Numbered from the stretch's first letter, positions 1 to 8,341 are shown. The stretch: 64,000 nt of DNA from an uncultured Collinsella sp. (GCA_902470765.1 CABRHW010000003.1:96780-160779), one strand, 5' to 3'. Translations and numbers: made by a program. The notes: generated by a model not told the origin, from the sequence alone.

Positions 1-2
1 GC

Positions 3-788
3 GTCTACAGCCCGGGCTGCAAGGCCGATTACATGCCCATCCTGTGCGGTGCCGGAGGCATCGGCAAGTCCTCCTTCGCGAGGGGCCTCGCCATGCGCGA
101 CGAGTATTTCAGCGACTCCGTGATCAACCTCGGCGACGTCAAGCTCACGGGCGAGCAGAACCGGGGCAAGTGGATCATTGAGATTCCCGAGCTCAACGGC
201 ATGTCCGAGCGCTCTATCGAGAGCGTGAAGGCTGGGGTCACCCGTCAGGTCGATGAATTCCGAGGGGCCTATTGCCGCAGGACGGAGGCGTTTCCCCGGC
301 GCGTGGTCTTCGTCGGCACCACGAACGAGGCCGACTTCATCCGCGAGCGGACGAGCGGCGCAAGGCGCTTCCTCCCGGTGCTCTGTGGCATCGAGCGCAC
401 GGAGAAGTCCGTCTTCGACGAGGGCTTTCCTACCGCCATCCGGCAGGCATGGGCAGAGGCCCGCACGTGGATGAAGACGGGCGACCCCCGTTTCTCGACC
501 GTCCTCACGCCCGAGATGGAGGTCGAGGCGGCCGCACAGCGCGGACGTTTTGTCGAGGAGGACCCCTGCGTGCAGAAGGTCCTCGCGTATCTCCCCGGCA
601 ACACCGACCGTCCCATGTGCACGTTCGAAATCCTCGACAAGGCCCTCCACCTTGAGAAGACCAAGGCCAACTGCAAGATGGTCAGCCGGATCCTCTCGTC
701 GCAGTGCCCCGGATGGGTTCCGGGCAACAAGCGCCTCTGCCCTCCATACGGCAAGCAGCGCTGTTGGGTGTTCCGGGAAACGGATTAG
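3..788 (+). CDS. VapE-like primase/helicase, C-terminal part (5' end outside window)
   Basis: The frame is open from the window edge, giving 261 visible residues of a longer protein. A P-loop (GAGGIGKS) lies at visible residues 16-23, followed by the segment ending IPELNGM and a VFVGTTNEADF stretch with a sensor-type Asn, then an Arg-rich finger region (RTSGARRFLPV). This order matches the virulence-associated protein E domain, a superfamily 3-like helicase often coupled to a primase in phages, satellites and integrative elements. It probably acts in replication or maintenance of the mobile element that follows. Family assignment is fairly secure; the missing N-terminus prevents saying whether a primase domain is fused. 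Confidence 0.8.
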   Translation, partial: VYSPGCKADYMPILCGAGGIGKSSFARGLAMRDEYFSDSVINLGDVKLTGEQNRGKWIIEIPELNGMSERSIESVKAGVTRQVDEFRGAYCRRTEAFPRRVVFVGTTNEADFIRERTSGARRFLPVLCGIERTEKSVFDEGFPTAIRQAWAEARTWMKTGDPRFSTVLTPEMEVEAAAQRGRFVEEDPCVQKVLAYLPGNTDRPMCTFEILDKALHLEKTKANCKMVSRILSSQCPGWVPGNKRLCPPYGKQRCWVFRETD

Positions 789-797
789 GGCCAATTG

Positions 798-992
798 GGT
801 GCCGCAGCATGTCGCAGTGGCACCCTGTCCACCGCCCTTCACCTGCAAGACTCGGCAGACGGTGCCGAAGGTGCCATGGGTTCCAAAACTCTTGGCCGCT
901 CCTCGGCACCTTCGGCACCACGCAGTCTCTCCGCAGCTAGAACCATCGCTAACCAAGACATTCAAGCGAGTTGCCGGCACCCGTGCGGCACC
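798..992. repeat. Cluster of eight GGTGCC hexamers including a perfect 15-bp inverted repeat
   Basis: GGTGCC or its complement occurs at 798, 819, 861, 870, 905, 914, 976 and 987. Two pairs form 15-bp arms (861-875 and 905-919) that are exact inverted repeats, each made of two hexamers split by GAA or TTC. Such a density is far above chance and resembles iterons. Its position just after the VapE-like gene and before the mobilization genes suggests a replication origin or an operator region. Confidence 0.55.
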
Positions 993-1011
993 GGCAGAAA
1001 GGAAACACACG

Positions 1012-1497
1012 ATGAAACTGATCGAGAAAATGAAATCGCGCCTCGCCGACCTCCTCGGGACAATCCCCGAGCACAAGGGCGACGCCGTCGACTCCGTACT
1101 CTCCCATCTGCTGGAATCCGGTCCCGGCCTGAACTTCACGCGAGCAGCGCGGGTCAACGAGCGTCCGGGTTTCACGCGCGTCGTTCGCGCCGGAATCGCC
1201 TACTACGCGAAGCCGGAGTGCAAGGTCTTGAACCCGTTCAAGGAAGGCGGGAACGGCGTCTACTTCGTCAAGGGCTGCAACGACGACCCGACCGGCCTCT
1301 ACTTCACCGACGCCTACCAAGTCGACGATGCGGAATACGTCGATGCCATCGCGGCCTATCTCTTCGCCTACGGAATCCCCCGCGACGATCTCGTCATGGT
1401 ACCCATCACCTTCTGGCCCAAGACCTACGAGCGCACGCCCGAGAACATCGCCGCCCTCCGTGCCGTCGGCGCACCCCTCCCGAACGAAGGGATCTAA
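1012..1497 (+). CDS. Conserved hypothetical protein of the mobile element
   Basis: A 161-aa soluble protein. I chose the ATG at 1012 because GAAAGGA stands about ten bases upstream; the frame stays open further upstream but without a ribosome binding site. No signal peptide or membrane segment is visible. The N-terminus (KLIEKMKSRLADLL) looks like an amphipathic helix, and the rest is mixed with several Tyr and Phe residues and a KPECKVLNPF stretch. I do not recognise a family. The next gene starts one base after the stop codon, so it is probably cotranscribed with the mobilization genes and may serve transfer or element maintenance. Confidence 0.6.
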   Translation: MKLIEKMKSRLADLLGTIPEHKGDAVDSVLSHLLESGPGLNFTRAARVNERPGFTRVVRAGIAYYAKPECKVLNPFKEGGNGVYFVKGCNDDPTGLYFTDAYQVDDAEYVDAIAAYLFAYGIPRDDLVMVPITFWPKTYERTPENIAALRAVGAPLPNEGI

Positions 1498-1498
1498 G

Positions 1499-1963
1499 AT
1501 GACCACCGGCAAAGACAAGTCGAAAGTCATGAGCCTTCGCCTCCCCGACAAGACCTATCGCCGCCTCCACGCCTACGGGGTTTCCAAGGGGCTCAGCGGC
1601 AGCGCAGCCGCCCGCGAGCTCATCGCCGCTGGGCTCGCCTCCGACGGCCTGGCGCTCTACTCCACCGAGCTCGGAACCTATCTGCGCGGCGTCATGCAGC
1701 CGCTACTCGAGCAGCTCGACCACACGCTCGACGAACGCAACGCCGAGCAGGAGGACCGCATCGCGCGCGTCGTGCACCGTGCTACGCGCGCCTCTATCGT
1801 CGCGGCAATCGCGGCAGTCGAGGTCGAAAAGGGCACGTTCGAGGGCTTGGATGGCGTGAGCGCCTCGGACATCTACGCCGCTTACGACAAGCAAGCCGGC
1901 CTCATGCAGCGCGGCATGACGCTCTCTGAGGCGAGGGGGCGCCTTTCTGATGGCAAGTCGTAG
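1499..1963 (+). CDS. Ribbon-helix-helix relaxosome accessory protein (MobC-like)
   Basis: A 154-aa protein starting one base after the preceding stop. The N-terminal 45 residues (KVMSLRLPDKTYRRLHAYGV then a helix ending AARELIAAGL) fit a ribbon-helix-helix DNA-binding fold: a short strand with alternating residues followed by two helices. The rest is helical and charged, consistent with dimerisation or relaxase contact. It overlaps the relaxase gene by 14 bases, the usual arrangement for MobC-type proteins that bind oriT and recruit the relaxase. Function is inferred from fold and context; a plain transcriptional regulator of the mobilization operon is the alternative. Confidence 0.7.
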   Translation: MTTGKDKSKVMSLRLPDKTYRRLHAYGVSKGLSGSAAARELIAAGLASDGLALYSTELGTYLRGVMQPLLEQLDHTLDERNAEQEDRIARVVHRATRASIVAAIAAVEVEKGTFEGLDGVSASDIYAAYDKQAGLMQRGMTLSEARGRLSDGKS

Positions 1964-3308
1964 CAGCCTCGTCGTGAACGCCCGCGTGCACCTCCCCGGG
2001 TCGCGCGGGCGTTCCGCCGTCATCACTAACAACATCGAATACGTCGCCACGCGCGAGGGAGCCGACAAGTCAGCCACCGTCGACGACCTCAGGCGCTCCG
2101 AGCTCGCTGAGAAGATGGGGCTCGTCGGCTACTACGCCGAGAGGCCCGGATCGACCGCGCTCTTCGACCAGAACGGGGCCGTCCCGCTCCGCACGGCCCG
2201 CAGGGAGCTCGAAAAGGCTGACGGCGCGATTGCTACCGTTGTGCTCAGCGTCCGCAGGGACGAGGCATGCGAGCTCGACCTCGCGTGCAAGGAGGACTGG
2301 CAGCGCTTCTGCCGCCGAAACCTCGCGCCGGCGCTTGCCGAGGCAATGGGCATCCCCGAGTCCAGCGTCCGTTGGGTAGCCGCCGAGCACGAGAACCACC
2401 CGAATTCCAAGCACGTGCACGTTATTGCGTGGTCGTCCGATGGCTCGTTCGATTCACTCATGGCCCGCAACAGGCTCGACCGGGCAAGAAACGCGCTCAC
2501 CGACGCGGCCCTGGCCCCGGCGCTCGCGGCCGAGTATGAGGCCCGCGACCTCGCGAGGTCGCGGGCGGTCGACGCCGTCCGCCATATCCCCGCCGACGAG
2601 ATTGGCGTCGCTCTGCCTGCGGACGGCCGAATCTCCTACGCGCACCTCCGCCGCTGGCACCCAGATGTCGCCAAGGCTGTCGATGTCGCAATCGCGGAAG
2701 TAGGATCGAGGCATCCTGAAATCAAAGGGGCGAGCGCCGCCTACAGCAAGTCCGTGGAGCGCTGCGCCGACCTCAAGGGTCTTGAAGGCGTTGCGCGGGA
2801 CCGCTACGTGAACGACGCCATGCGCGAGCTACGCGCGCGCCAGGGCAACGCCCTGCTGAGGGTCATCGCACCCGACCGAGCGACGGCCCCCGAAAGGGAA
2901 CTGATGAGGTCCGCAAGGCCGGACGACGGGCCCGCGGCGGAGCGCAAGCGAATGAAGCCGCTCGTCGGCGAGGTCCGCGCCTGCGTCGTCGGTAAAGACC
3001 TGGAGAGAGCACGTGAAGCCGTGCGCAAGCGCAGGCCTATCCCAGAGAGGTGCCTCCGATCATGCCCGTCCTACGCGCTTTCTATGGCAAAAGCCCCGGT
3101 TGCCGCGAGCAGAGCCATTACCAAAGCGCTCGCGTTCGCAACGGAGAACCCCAGAAGAAAGAAGGACCTGTCAGATGAGGTCGGCCAGAAAGCCGAGCGC
3201 GTGCTCGCAAGGGCGCTCGCAGCCGCTGTATCGGCCGCGATCAGGGGCGATGCGGCGGGCATCGTGCTCGACTCAGCGAAAACAATAGTGAAGGGAATGA
3301 TTCTATGA
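1950..3308 (+). CDS. Relaxase (MobL/MOBP-like) for DNA mobilization
   Basis: A 452-aa protein. Residues 147-157 hold the metal-binding histidine signature, H147-ENH-PNSK-H155-V-H157, as in single-strand nicking relaxases. A Tyr at position 31 within NNIEYVATREG is a candidate catalytic tyrosine, and a GYYAERPGS segment follows near residue 60, a pattern I associate with MobL/MobP3-type relaxases. It would nick oriT, stay covalently bound to the 5' end and pilot the strand to the coupling protein encoded next. The C-terminal half is basic and Arg-rich. The gene overlaps its upstream partner by 14 bases and the next gene by four (ATGA), so it is translationally coupled. The exact MOB subgroup is uncertain. 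Confidence 0.85.
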   Translation: MASRSSLVVNARVHLPGSRGRSAVITNNIEYVATREGADKSATVDDLRRSELAEKMGLVGYYAERPGSTALFDQNGAVPLRTARRELEKADGAIATVVLSVRRDEACELDLACKEDWQRFCRRNLAPALAEAMGIPESSVRWVAAEHENHPNSKHVHVIAWSSDGSFDSLMARNRLDRARNALTDAALAPALAAEYEARDLARSRAVDAVRHIPADEIGVALPADGRISYAHLRRWHPDVAKAVDVAIAEVGSRHPEIKGASAAYSKSVERCADLKGLEGVARDRYVNDAMRELRARQGNALLRVIAPDRATAPERELMRSARPDDGPAAERKRMKPLVGEVRACVVGKDLERAREAVRKRRPIPERCLRSCPSYALSMAKAPVAASRAITKALAFATENPRRKKDLSDEVGQKAERVLARALAAAVSAAIRGDAAGIVLDSAKTIVKGMIL

Positions 3309-5245
3309 GCAAGCAGAAGAGCTTCAACGTCGACGAGGGCGCGCATTTCAAGCGCTGTGTCGCTGCCGGCACGGCCGTTGGGACCGCGATCGCGCTCGCC
3401 CTGCTGCCGGCGGTATGGCGCTGGCTGAAAGCACGGGTCATCGGCATCGCCGCAACGCTCACAAGCTTCGGGACGGCCGCAGCGCCCGAACCCCCCGGTA
3501 CCATGTTCCAAAACCCGCTCGAAGCCCTGCCGGAGCTGATCCAGGACGATACTTTCCTCGTGGGATGCGCGGCAACCCTCACTGTCTCAATGGCTGCCGG
3601 CATCTGGAGCCACCTCGACTGGTCGCGCTGGCTCCACGACGGGACCTGGGTCGGTGGGCGCCGCGCGCCCGGCGCGCCCATCCACGGCGACGCGAGGCTC
3701 ATCTCGGCGCACGGCGAGCTTAAGTGCCAGAGCGAGTCGTGGCAGGAGGGCGGCAAGCCCTCGGGCGGCACTTTGGTCGTGGGCGAGATCGGGAGGAGCG
3801 TCAGGCTCATCGACTCGGTCCACGCCTGCATCCTCGCCGAAAGCGGCGAGGGCAAGAGCCGCCGCGTCGCCATTTTATCAGCCATGGCTAACTTCGAGCA
3901 AGGCCGTTCCCTCATCATCAACGACATCAAGGGCGAGCTCAGAGCCTTCCTTGAGCCTGCGTTCGAGAAGGCGGGCACTCACCGCATCGTCGACGTGATG
4001 TTCGACGCGCCCGCATCCTCGGTTCGGTTCGATCCGCTCGAGAGGGCAAAGGAGGCCTTTAGGGCGGAGAGGGCCGGCGGCTGCGCGCGAGAACTGCGCG
4101 AGCTCGCGCGCTGCATCGTGCCCGCGCCGTCGAAAGGCCAGCCGTTCTTCTACGACGGCGCTCGGAACCTCTTCGTCGGTATCTCCCTCGCCCTCATCGA
4201 GGACGCGTCCATCCCGGAAGACGAGAAGACCGTCATGTCCGTCGCGGCCGCAATCTCGCCGTCGGGCGATCAAGGCCCGCTTGACCGCATCGCCGCCCTG
4301 GCGGCGTCTTTGCCCGCCGGAGACCCCGCCCTCCCCTTCCTCGGCGGACTCAACGGTGAGCACGGAGGCGGGCCCGGCATCGTCTCGACTCTGAGCAACT
4401 GCCTCACCGAATACGTCGACGGCAACGTTGCCCGGATGCTTCACGACGACGAGTGCGGCCTCGGGGACATCGGCGAGGAGCCCACAGCGGTCTTCATCTC
4501 ATCGTCCTCGGCAACGGGCAACTACAAGAGACTCGTCCAGACGTTCGTTTCCCAAGCGCTCTCGGCGCTGCGCTCCTGCGCTGCGGGCCATGCCGGGCGC
4601 TGCCCCGTCGAGACCGTCCTCCTCCTCGATGAGGCGGCATCCCTCGGCCGCAACGAGAGGATTGTCCAGGACCTGGGAGAGATGCGCTCGGAAGGCGGCC
4701 ATGTTCTCTGGTTCTGTCAGTCGCTCCTCCAGCTCCAGTCCGTCTCCGGCTACAGCCGAGAAGAAGCCGAGACGATACTCGACCTCCTCAAGGACAAGGT
4801 CGTTCTCTCCTGCTCCAACCTCGACACGGCGCGCAAGCTCTCGGAATCGATGGGCTCCTACACCGCGATCGCGCAGTCCACGAGTAGAACGAAGGGAACG
4901 AACACCGGGTCAACCGGCATGAGCGAGGGGCTCGTCCGCAGGCCGCTCATCACGCCCGACGAGCTCCAGCGTTGGACTGGCCGCGAGACGGGAGCCCTCG
5001 TGATCCACGACGGCGTACCTATGGCCTTCCCCAGCAGGGACGTCACCGAGACCTTCGTCGGGCCCATGCTCGGGATGACGTCCCCCGAGGCCGAACGGGC
5101 ACTTATGGAGCAATCGACCGCTCGCCGCGAGATCAGGAACGAGACGGTACCGAAGATTTGGCAGGGCCCGACCGACCCCGGCGGCGCGGCGATAGCACCA
5201 ACGAAGCCGAAAACGGTGGCAGGATACGTTCCCGAGGGCTTCTAG
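3305..5245 (+). CDS. VirD4/TraG-type conjugative coupling protein
   Basis: A 646-aa ATPase. Two hydrophobic segments near residues 20-45 and 84-101 anchor it in the membrane. HGDARLIS near residue 127 resembles the conserved entry motif of VirD4/TraG proteins. Walker A (AESGEGKS) is at about 178-185, and Walker B (LLLDEAASLG) at about 438-448. The C-terminal part (GLVRRPLITPDEL) matches the TraM-recognition region. It would link the relaxase-DNA complex to a type IV secretion channel, which is not encoded here, so a helper system is probably needed. The start overlaps the relaxase stop (ATGA), and a strong terminator follows the gene. Confidence 0.88.
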   Translation: MSKQKSFNVDEGAHFKRCVAAGTAVGTAIALALLPAVWRWLKARVIGIAATLTSFGTAAAPEPPGTMFQNPLEALPELIQDDTFLVGCAATLTVSMAAGIWSHLDWSRWLHDGTWVGGRRAPGAPIHGDARLISAHGELKCQSESWQEGGKPSGGTLVVGEIGRSVRLIDSVHACILAESGEGKSRRVAILSAMANFEQGRSLIINDIKGELRAFLEPAFEKAGTHRIVDVMFDAPASSVRFDPLERAKEAFRAERAGGCARELRELARCIVPAPSKGQPFFYDGARNLFVGISLALIEDASIPEDEKTVMSVAAAISPSGDQGPLDRIAALAASLPAGDPALPFLGGLNGEHGGGPGIVSTLSNCLTEYVDGNVARMLHDDECGLGDIGEEPTAVFISSSSATGNYKRLVQTFVSQALSALRSCAAGHAGRCPVETVLLLDEAASLGRNERIVQDLGEMRSEGGHVLWFCQSLLQLQSVSGYSREEAETILDLLKDKVVLSCSNLDTARKLSESMGSYTAIAQSTSRTKGTNTGSTGMSEGLVRRPLITPDELQRWTGRETGALVIHDGVPMAFPSRDVTETFVGPMLGMTSPEAERALMEQSTARREIRNETVPKIWQGPTDPGGAAIAPTKPKTVAGYVPEGF

Positions 5246-5292
5246 CCGCGTAATCGCCCATATCCAGCGGAAACGCCTCGATCAACTACGCG

Positions 5293-5330
5293 CCCGCACC
5301 CGCGTACTACACGCGGGTGCGGGTGTTTTT
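5293..5330 (+). terminator. Rho-independent terminator after the mobilization operon
   Basis: A perfect 13-bp stem (CCCGCACCCGCGT at 5293-5305, complement at 5311-5323) with a 5-nt ACTAC loop is followed by TGTTTTTCGTTTT. It ends the vapE-to-virD4 transcription unit. Confidence 0.9.
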
Positions 5331-5363
5331 CGTTTTAGGTGCAGGCATCTACCTGCGCTTTCG

Positions 5364-5454
5364 AACTCGGCGCGCCGAGTTGCGCCGTTTGCCTCCGGCG
5401 AAACGTAGTGGAGCCTTATCCTGCACCGCCGCTTCGTGGCGGAAAACCGAATCC
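5364..5454. repeat. Dyad-rich spacer: 18-bp palindrome and adjacent stem-loops
   Basis: Positions 5364-5381 are a perfect 18-bp palindrome with the half-site AACTCGGCG. It is followed by a CGTTTGCC/GGCGAAACG near-repeat around 5386-5406 and a CCGCC/GGCGG stem with a 7-nt loop (about 5438-5454). It lies after the terminator and next to mobilization genes, so it is a candidate nic/oriT or recombinase site. No function can be shown from the sequence. Confidence 0.35.
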
Positions 5455-5517
5455 AAAATGACGCGTAGCATTCGAACCACAGCGCCGAAAAAATGACGTC
5501 AGAAGCCGGCAGCCGAA

Positions 5518-5754
5518 CTATCCATCGAACAGGTCTGAATCGAAAAACTCTCTCAGGGAAACGCCGAGCCCGCCTGCGATGCGCTCGATATTCTCGATTG
5601 AGACGTTGCGCTTGCCGGTCTCGACTTCGGCGAAGTAGGTGCGCGACATCTCGATGGAGTACGCGAAGGCCTCCTGGCTCAGGCCGAGCCCGGCCCTTAG
5701 CTCCTTGATGCGGAGCCCCACGCGCATCTTGGGGTCCAGCTGAGTCATCGACAC
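5518..5754 (-). CDS. XRE-family helix-turn-helix repressor
   Basis: A 78-aa protein that is almost entirely a Cro/C1-type domain: RIKELRAGLGLSQEAFAYSI, then a recognition helix region SRTYFAEVETGKRNVSIENI. GGGAGGT stands 5 bases before the ATG. It is transcribed divergently from the membrane-anchored gene at 5867, and its own promoter (TTGTCA, 17 bp, TATATA) is embedded in two tandem 15-bp repeats at 5789-5818 that look like its operator. It therefore probably represses itself and possibly the divergent gene. Its target and effector are unknown. Confidence 0.85.
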   Translation of the reverse strand: MSMTQLDPKMRVGLRIKELRAGLGLSQEAFAYSIEMSRTYFAEVETGKRNVSIENIERIAGGLGVSLREFFDSDLFDG

Positions 5755-5788
5755 CTCCCATCCTTCGGTGTCAATGATTCAAGCCAAC

Positions 5789-5819
5789 CCTATATAAGTC
5801 ACACCTATATAAGTGACAA
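5789..5819 (-). promoter_or_regulatory. Promoter and tandem operator of the XRE regulator
   Basis: Two directly adjacent 15-bp repeats (CCTATATAAGTCACA at 5789-5803, CCTATATAAGTGACA at 5804-5818) differ at one position. On the minus strand they contain TTGTCA (5819-5814), a 17-bp spacer and TATATA (5796-5791). A repressor bound to the repeats would cover both promoter elements. The motif is also upstream of the divergent gene at 5867. Confidence 0.6.
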
Positions 5820-5866
5820 TTTGAAATACAATGCAAATATTGAAGTATCGCAATCAGGAAGGAGCC

Positions 5867-7129
5867 ATGGTGGTTACGGAGATTCCGAAGGTGACGGACG
5901 ATATGGTCTCCGGGGATGCAGTGGAAAAGGAAGAGGGGAAACCTTTCGTGCTCTTCGGGCGCGAGTTCTCCCGTAAGCAGGTCTGCGTGGCTGGTGCGGG
6001 AATCCTCTGTGCGGCGCTTCTCATCGGCGGCGGGGCTTACGCCATCTCACAGGCCAGTTGGACGGGAGATTCCAATGCTCCTGCGGTGTCCCAGTCAAAG
6101 GACGATGAGAAGCAGGACATGGTACTTACCCTTGAGGTAAAGGCTGACGGCTGGGATGCGGACACTTCCACGCCCGTTATCGCCCATATAGAGGATGCGA
6201 ACGGGAAGGTGGACTTCTACACCGCCATCGCCGCGAACAAGCAGGTGACCGTGAAGGTCGGCAAGTCCGGCACCTACACCGTCACCCTCATCCCGCCGGT
6301 GAACGCGGACGGCTCCACCTATAAGGCAGCGTCCAGTAAGGTCAAGGCCGGGAAAGATGACAAGAAAACGAACGGTACCGTCATCACGCTCGAAAAGGTG
6401 GATGCGGGCAAGGTGACGAAGGATGACCTGACCGCCATCGCCAAGGACGTTGCAGCAGCCGTGAAGAAGGGTGATTCCACCCTGACCGGAGACAAGGGCG
6501 CGGCGGTCGCGAAGAAGTTCGAGGACAACATCAAGAAGAACCCGAACGCCGATGCCGATGCCGTCGAGAAGGAGAGCGAAAAGGCACAGGAGACGGCCAA
6601 GGAGGACAAGTCCGATGCGAAGACACCGGAGACCTCCGACAACAAAAAGAACGATTCCGGTTCCAAGAACGACAGCGGAAACAACGGCTATGGAAATAAG
6701 TCGGACAGCAAGCCGAGCGGAGGTAGCGGAAACTCCGGCTCCGGTTCCAGTTCGGGCGGCTCATCAAAGAAGGATGACACCACGGCGCACCAGCACAACT
6801 GGGTTGCCCAGACCAAGACCGTCCATCACGACGCGCAATACAAGACCGTCCACCACGATGCGGTGACCCATCAGGTGTGGCATGACGCAGTGACAGAGGA
6901 ACACTACATCTGCAATCAGTGCGGCGCAGACATTACATCTGACCCTTGGGGTCATCTCGATGCGTATGACCATGGCGGTTACCATTCTTCCTATGTAACC
7001 GTGAAGCAGGGCTATTATGAGACCGTGACCGACAAAGCAGCCTATGACGAGCAGGTGCAGGTGAGTGCGGCATGGGACGAGACCGTGACCACTGGGTACA
7101 AGTGCTCGGGCTGCGGAGCCACGAAATAG
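5867..7129 (+). CDS. Membrane-anchored, Lys/Ser-rich protein with C-terminal Cys/His zinc-ribbon-like region
   Basis: A 420-aa protein. I chose the ATG at 5867 because AGGAAGGAG stands just before it; an in-frame ATG at 5831 has no such site. A single hydrophobic segment (about residues 38-60, VAGAGILCAALLIGGGAYAI) follows a charged N-terminus, suggesting a type II membrane anchor with the bulk outside. Next come a beta-rich domain, a Lys/Asp/Ser/Gly-rich low-complexity linker, and a C-terminal region with repeated HHDAxYKTV-type motifs and two Cys pairs (CNQCG, CSGCG) plus many His, likely metal binding. It has its own divergent regulator. I do not recognise the family; similar Cys/His tails occur in surface proteins of gut Actinobacteria and Firmicutes elements. 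Confidence 0.75.
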   Translation: MVVTEIPKVTDDMVSGDAVEKEEGKPFVLFGREFSRKQVCVAGAGILCAALLIGGGAYAISQASWTGDSNAPAVSQSKDDEKQDMVLTLEVKADGWDADTSTPVIAHIEDANGKVDFYTAIAANKQVTVKVGKSGTYTVTLIPPVNADGSTYKAASSKVKAGKDDKKTNGTVITLEKVDAGKVTKDDLTAIAKDVAAAVKKGDSTLTGDKGAAVAKKFEDNIKKNPNADADAVEKESEKAQETAKEDKSDAKTPETSDNKKNDSGSKNDSGNNGYGNKSDSKPSGGSGNSGSGSSSGGSSKKDDTTAHQHNWVAQTKTVHHDAQYKTVHHDAVTHQVWHDAVTEEHYICNQCGADITSDPWGHLDAYDHGGYHSSYVTVKQGYYETVTDKAAYDEQVQVSAAWDETVTTGYKCSGCGATK

Positions 7130-7244
7130 CGTCCGTAGCCGGATTCCGGGTCAGAGCGTGTATATGCCAGACAGGAGTCCATCGACGACAAACGCATAAA
7201 TCCCAAAACTCGTCACGCACCCTCGAGTTTCCTTAAGCAAGGTT

Positions 7245-7302
7245 CCAAGGGGCAGCAGCCCCTTGGCGCGCAGGGGTGCGGGGATGGCGCGAGGCATCCC
7301 CG
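7245..7302. repeat. Pair of hairpins downstream of the surface-protein gene
   Basis: CCAAGGGGC (7245-7253) pairs with GCCCCTTGG (7258-7266), and CGGGGATG (7279-7286) pairs with CATCCCCG (7295-7302). No T-run follows on either strand, so these are not standard terminators. Such hairpin pairs can be origin-of-transfer structures or bidirectional transcription barriers. The rest of 7130-7354 shows no gene. Confidence 0.4.
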
Positions 7303-7354
7303 GAATAGCTGGCGCGGTCACGCCGATGGCATGCCCGCGCTCTCTGGATGCGCC

Positions 7355-7648
7355 TCACCCCTCTCCGGCGACGTACATGGTCCGCCCACTCTCGCAGTCG
7401 ATGCTTTCCACGTCGCCGCGCCCGATGCGGACGGCGGCCCATCCGCCCTCATCCCCCACCAGGGCATCGGCCTCGCCGCACGCCTCCGAGACGAGACGCT
7501 CGAGCCCGGGCGACCCTTCCGGCGCGACACCCACCTCATACGCCCCTCCCTCGAGGTCCGTCTCGTACTCAACGACGACCGTCAACTCGTTTGCCTCGCC
7601 CGAAACCTCGCTAGGGCAACCTACGACACCGTACTCGAACATCCCCAT
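7355..7648 (-). CDS. Small hypothetical acidic protein downstream of a DUF2958 gene
   Basis: A 97-aa acidic protein (many Glu, Asp and Gly; beta-rich pattern such as NELTVVVEYETDLEGG). GGAGGAGG precedes the ATG by seven bases. It starts five bases past the stop of the DUF2958 gene, so the two form an operon. No signal peptide or membrane segment is present. I do not recognise a family; the pairing suggests an accessory function of the mobile element. Confidence 0.6.
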   Translation of the reverse strand: MGMFEYGVVGCPSEVSGEANELTVVVEYETDLEGGAYEVGVAPEGSPGLERLVSEACGEADALVGDEGGWAAVRIGRGDVESIDCESGRTMYVAGEG

Positions 7649-7652
7649 GGAG

Positions 7653-7952
7653 CTACCTCCTCCTGACGGCGCTGAGCGGCTTCGGGGAGAAGTGCTCGTC
7701 GCGCTCGACGGCGGCGAACCCCATCTGGCGGTTCAGCTCGGCCATCTCCTTGATGCTGAAGTAGCCGAGCTCGTCGTCGTAGCCCTCGACGAGGCCGAAC
7801 GCCTCGTCCGTGCCGTCGAACTCGAGCAGCCACCAGTCCCATCCGCTCACGCACGAGAAGTAATGAACGTAGACGATGGGGTCTTCCGCGCCGTCTTGCT
7901 CATAGAGCCTCGGCAGCCCCTCCGCAATCTCCCTCGTCATCAGCTCCTGCAT
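7653..7952 (-). CDS. DUF2958 domain protein
   Basis: A 99-aa protein. The ATG at 7952 has GGAGGAAGAC directly upstream; earlier in-frame starts (7988, 8060) lack a comparable site. The sequence follows the DUF2958 pattern: a helix ending LPRLYEQDG, then DPIVYVHYFS, a WDWWLLEFDG stretch, EAFGLVEGYDDELGYFS and a terminal helix NRQMGFAAVERD. DUF2958 proteins are common small cargo genes on plasmids and integrative elements of gut bacteria, and no biochemical role is established. Its presence supports the mobile nature of the region. Confidence 0.75.
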   Translation of the reverse strand: MQELMTREIAEGLPRLYEQDGAEDPIVYVHYFSCVSGWDWWLLEFDGTDEAFGLVEGYDDELGYFSIKEMAELNRQMGFAAVERDEHFSPKPLSAVRRR

Positions 7953-8341
7953 GTCTTCCTCCGTTTCCGGGCACGCTGCCCTGAACATCTCGCCCTTGCG
8001 GGCAAAGCCGAATGGCGACGCCGCGCGTCGTCGTCGGCTTTGCTCCCTGCAAAGCCGCACCGGAGCGAAGACGGGTCAAGGGAGTCCATGACGACCTCCA
8101 CCAACCGGAGCGGAGCGGAGGTTTGTGCGGGGTCTCATGGGCCCCTTGACGCGGCGTAGCGGAGGTGCCACCCACGTAACGGATACGAGTTCATGACAGG
8201 CGAATGCCACCGAAACACTGGAAATCATGAGTCAAGACTGAAGAGGGGCGGCCGCCCCTAACGGACGGCCACCTTAGCGAGCCTTGCTAATTCGGTTCTG
8301 GTATATGATCCGAGACGCCCGCCGGGCAAATCCTGACAATC
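7953..8341. other. Spacer without a supported gene, containing a 16-bp palindrome
   Basis: About 390 bases between the DUF2958 start and the res stop. It contains a perfect 16-bp palindrome at 8244-8259 (half-site AGGGGCGG) with no T-run on either side, and a short AAAGCCGA/TCGGCTTT stem around 8011-8041. No open frame with a ribosome binding site is convincing. The palindrome may stop res transcription or bind a protein. Confidence 0.4.

Noticed and set aside
7263..8159. A 298-codon plus-strand open frame over the DUF2958 region
   Set aside because: It has no ribosome binding site, and the minus strand carries two genes with strong GGAGG sites and a recognisable DUF2958 pattern. It is a shadow of the high-G+C antisense strand.
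8244..8259. 16-bp palindrome read as a res terminator
   Set aside because: No T-run follows on either strand, so it was listed only as part of the spacer.
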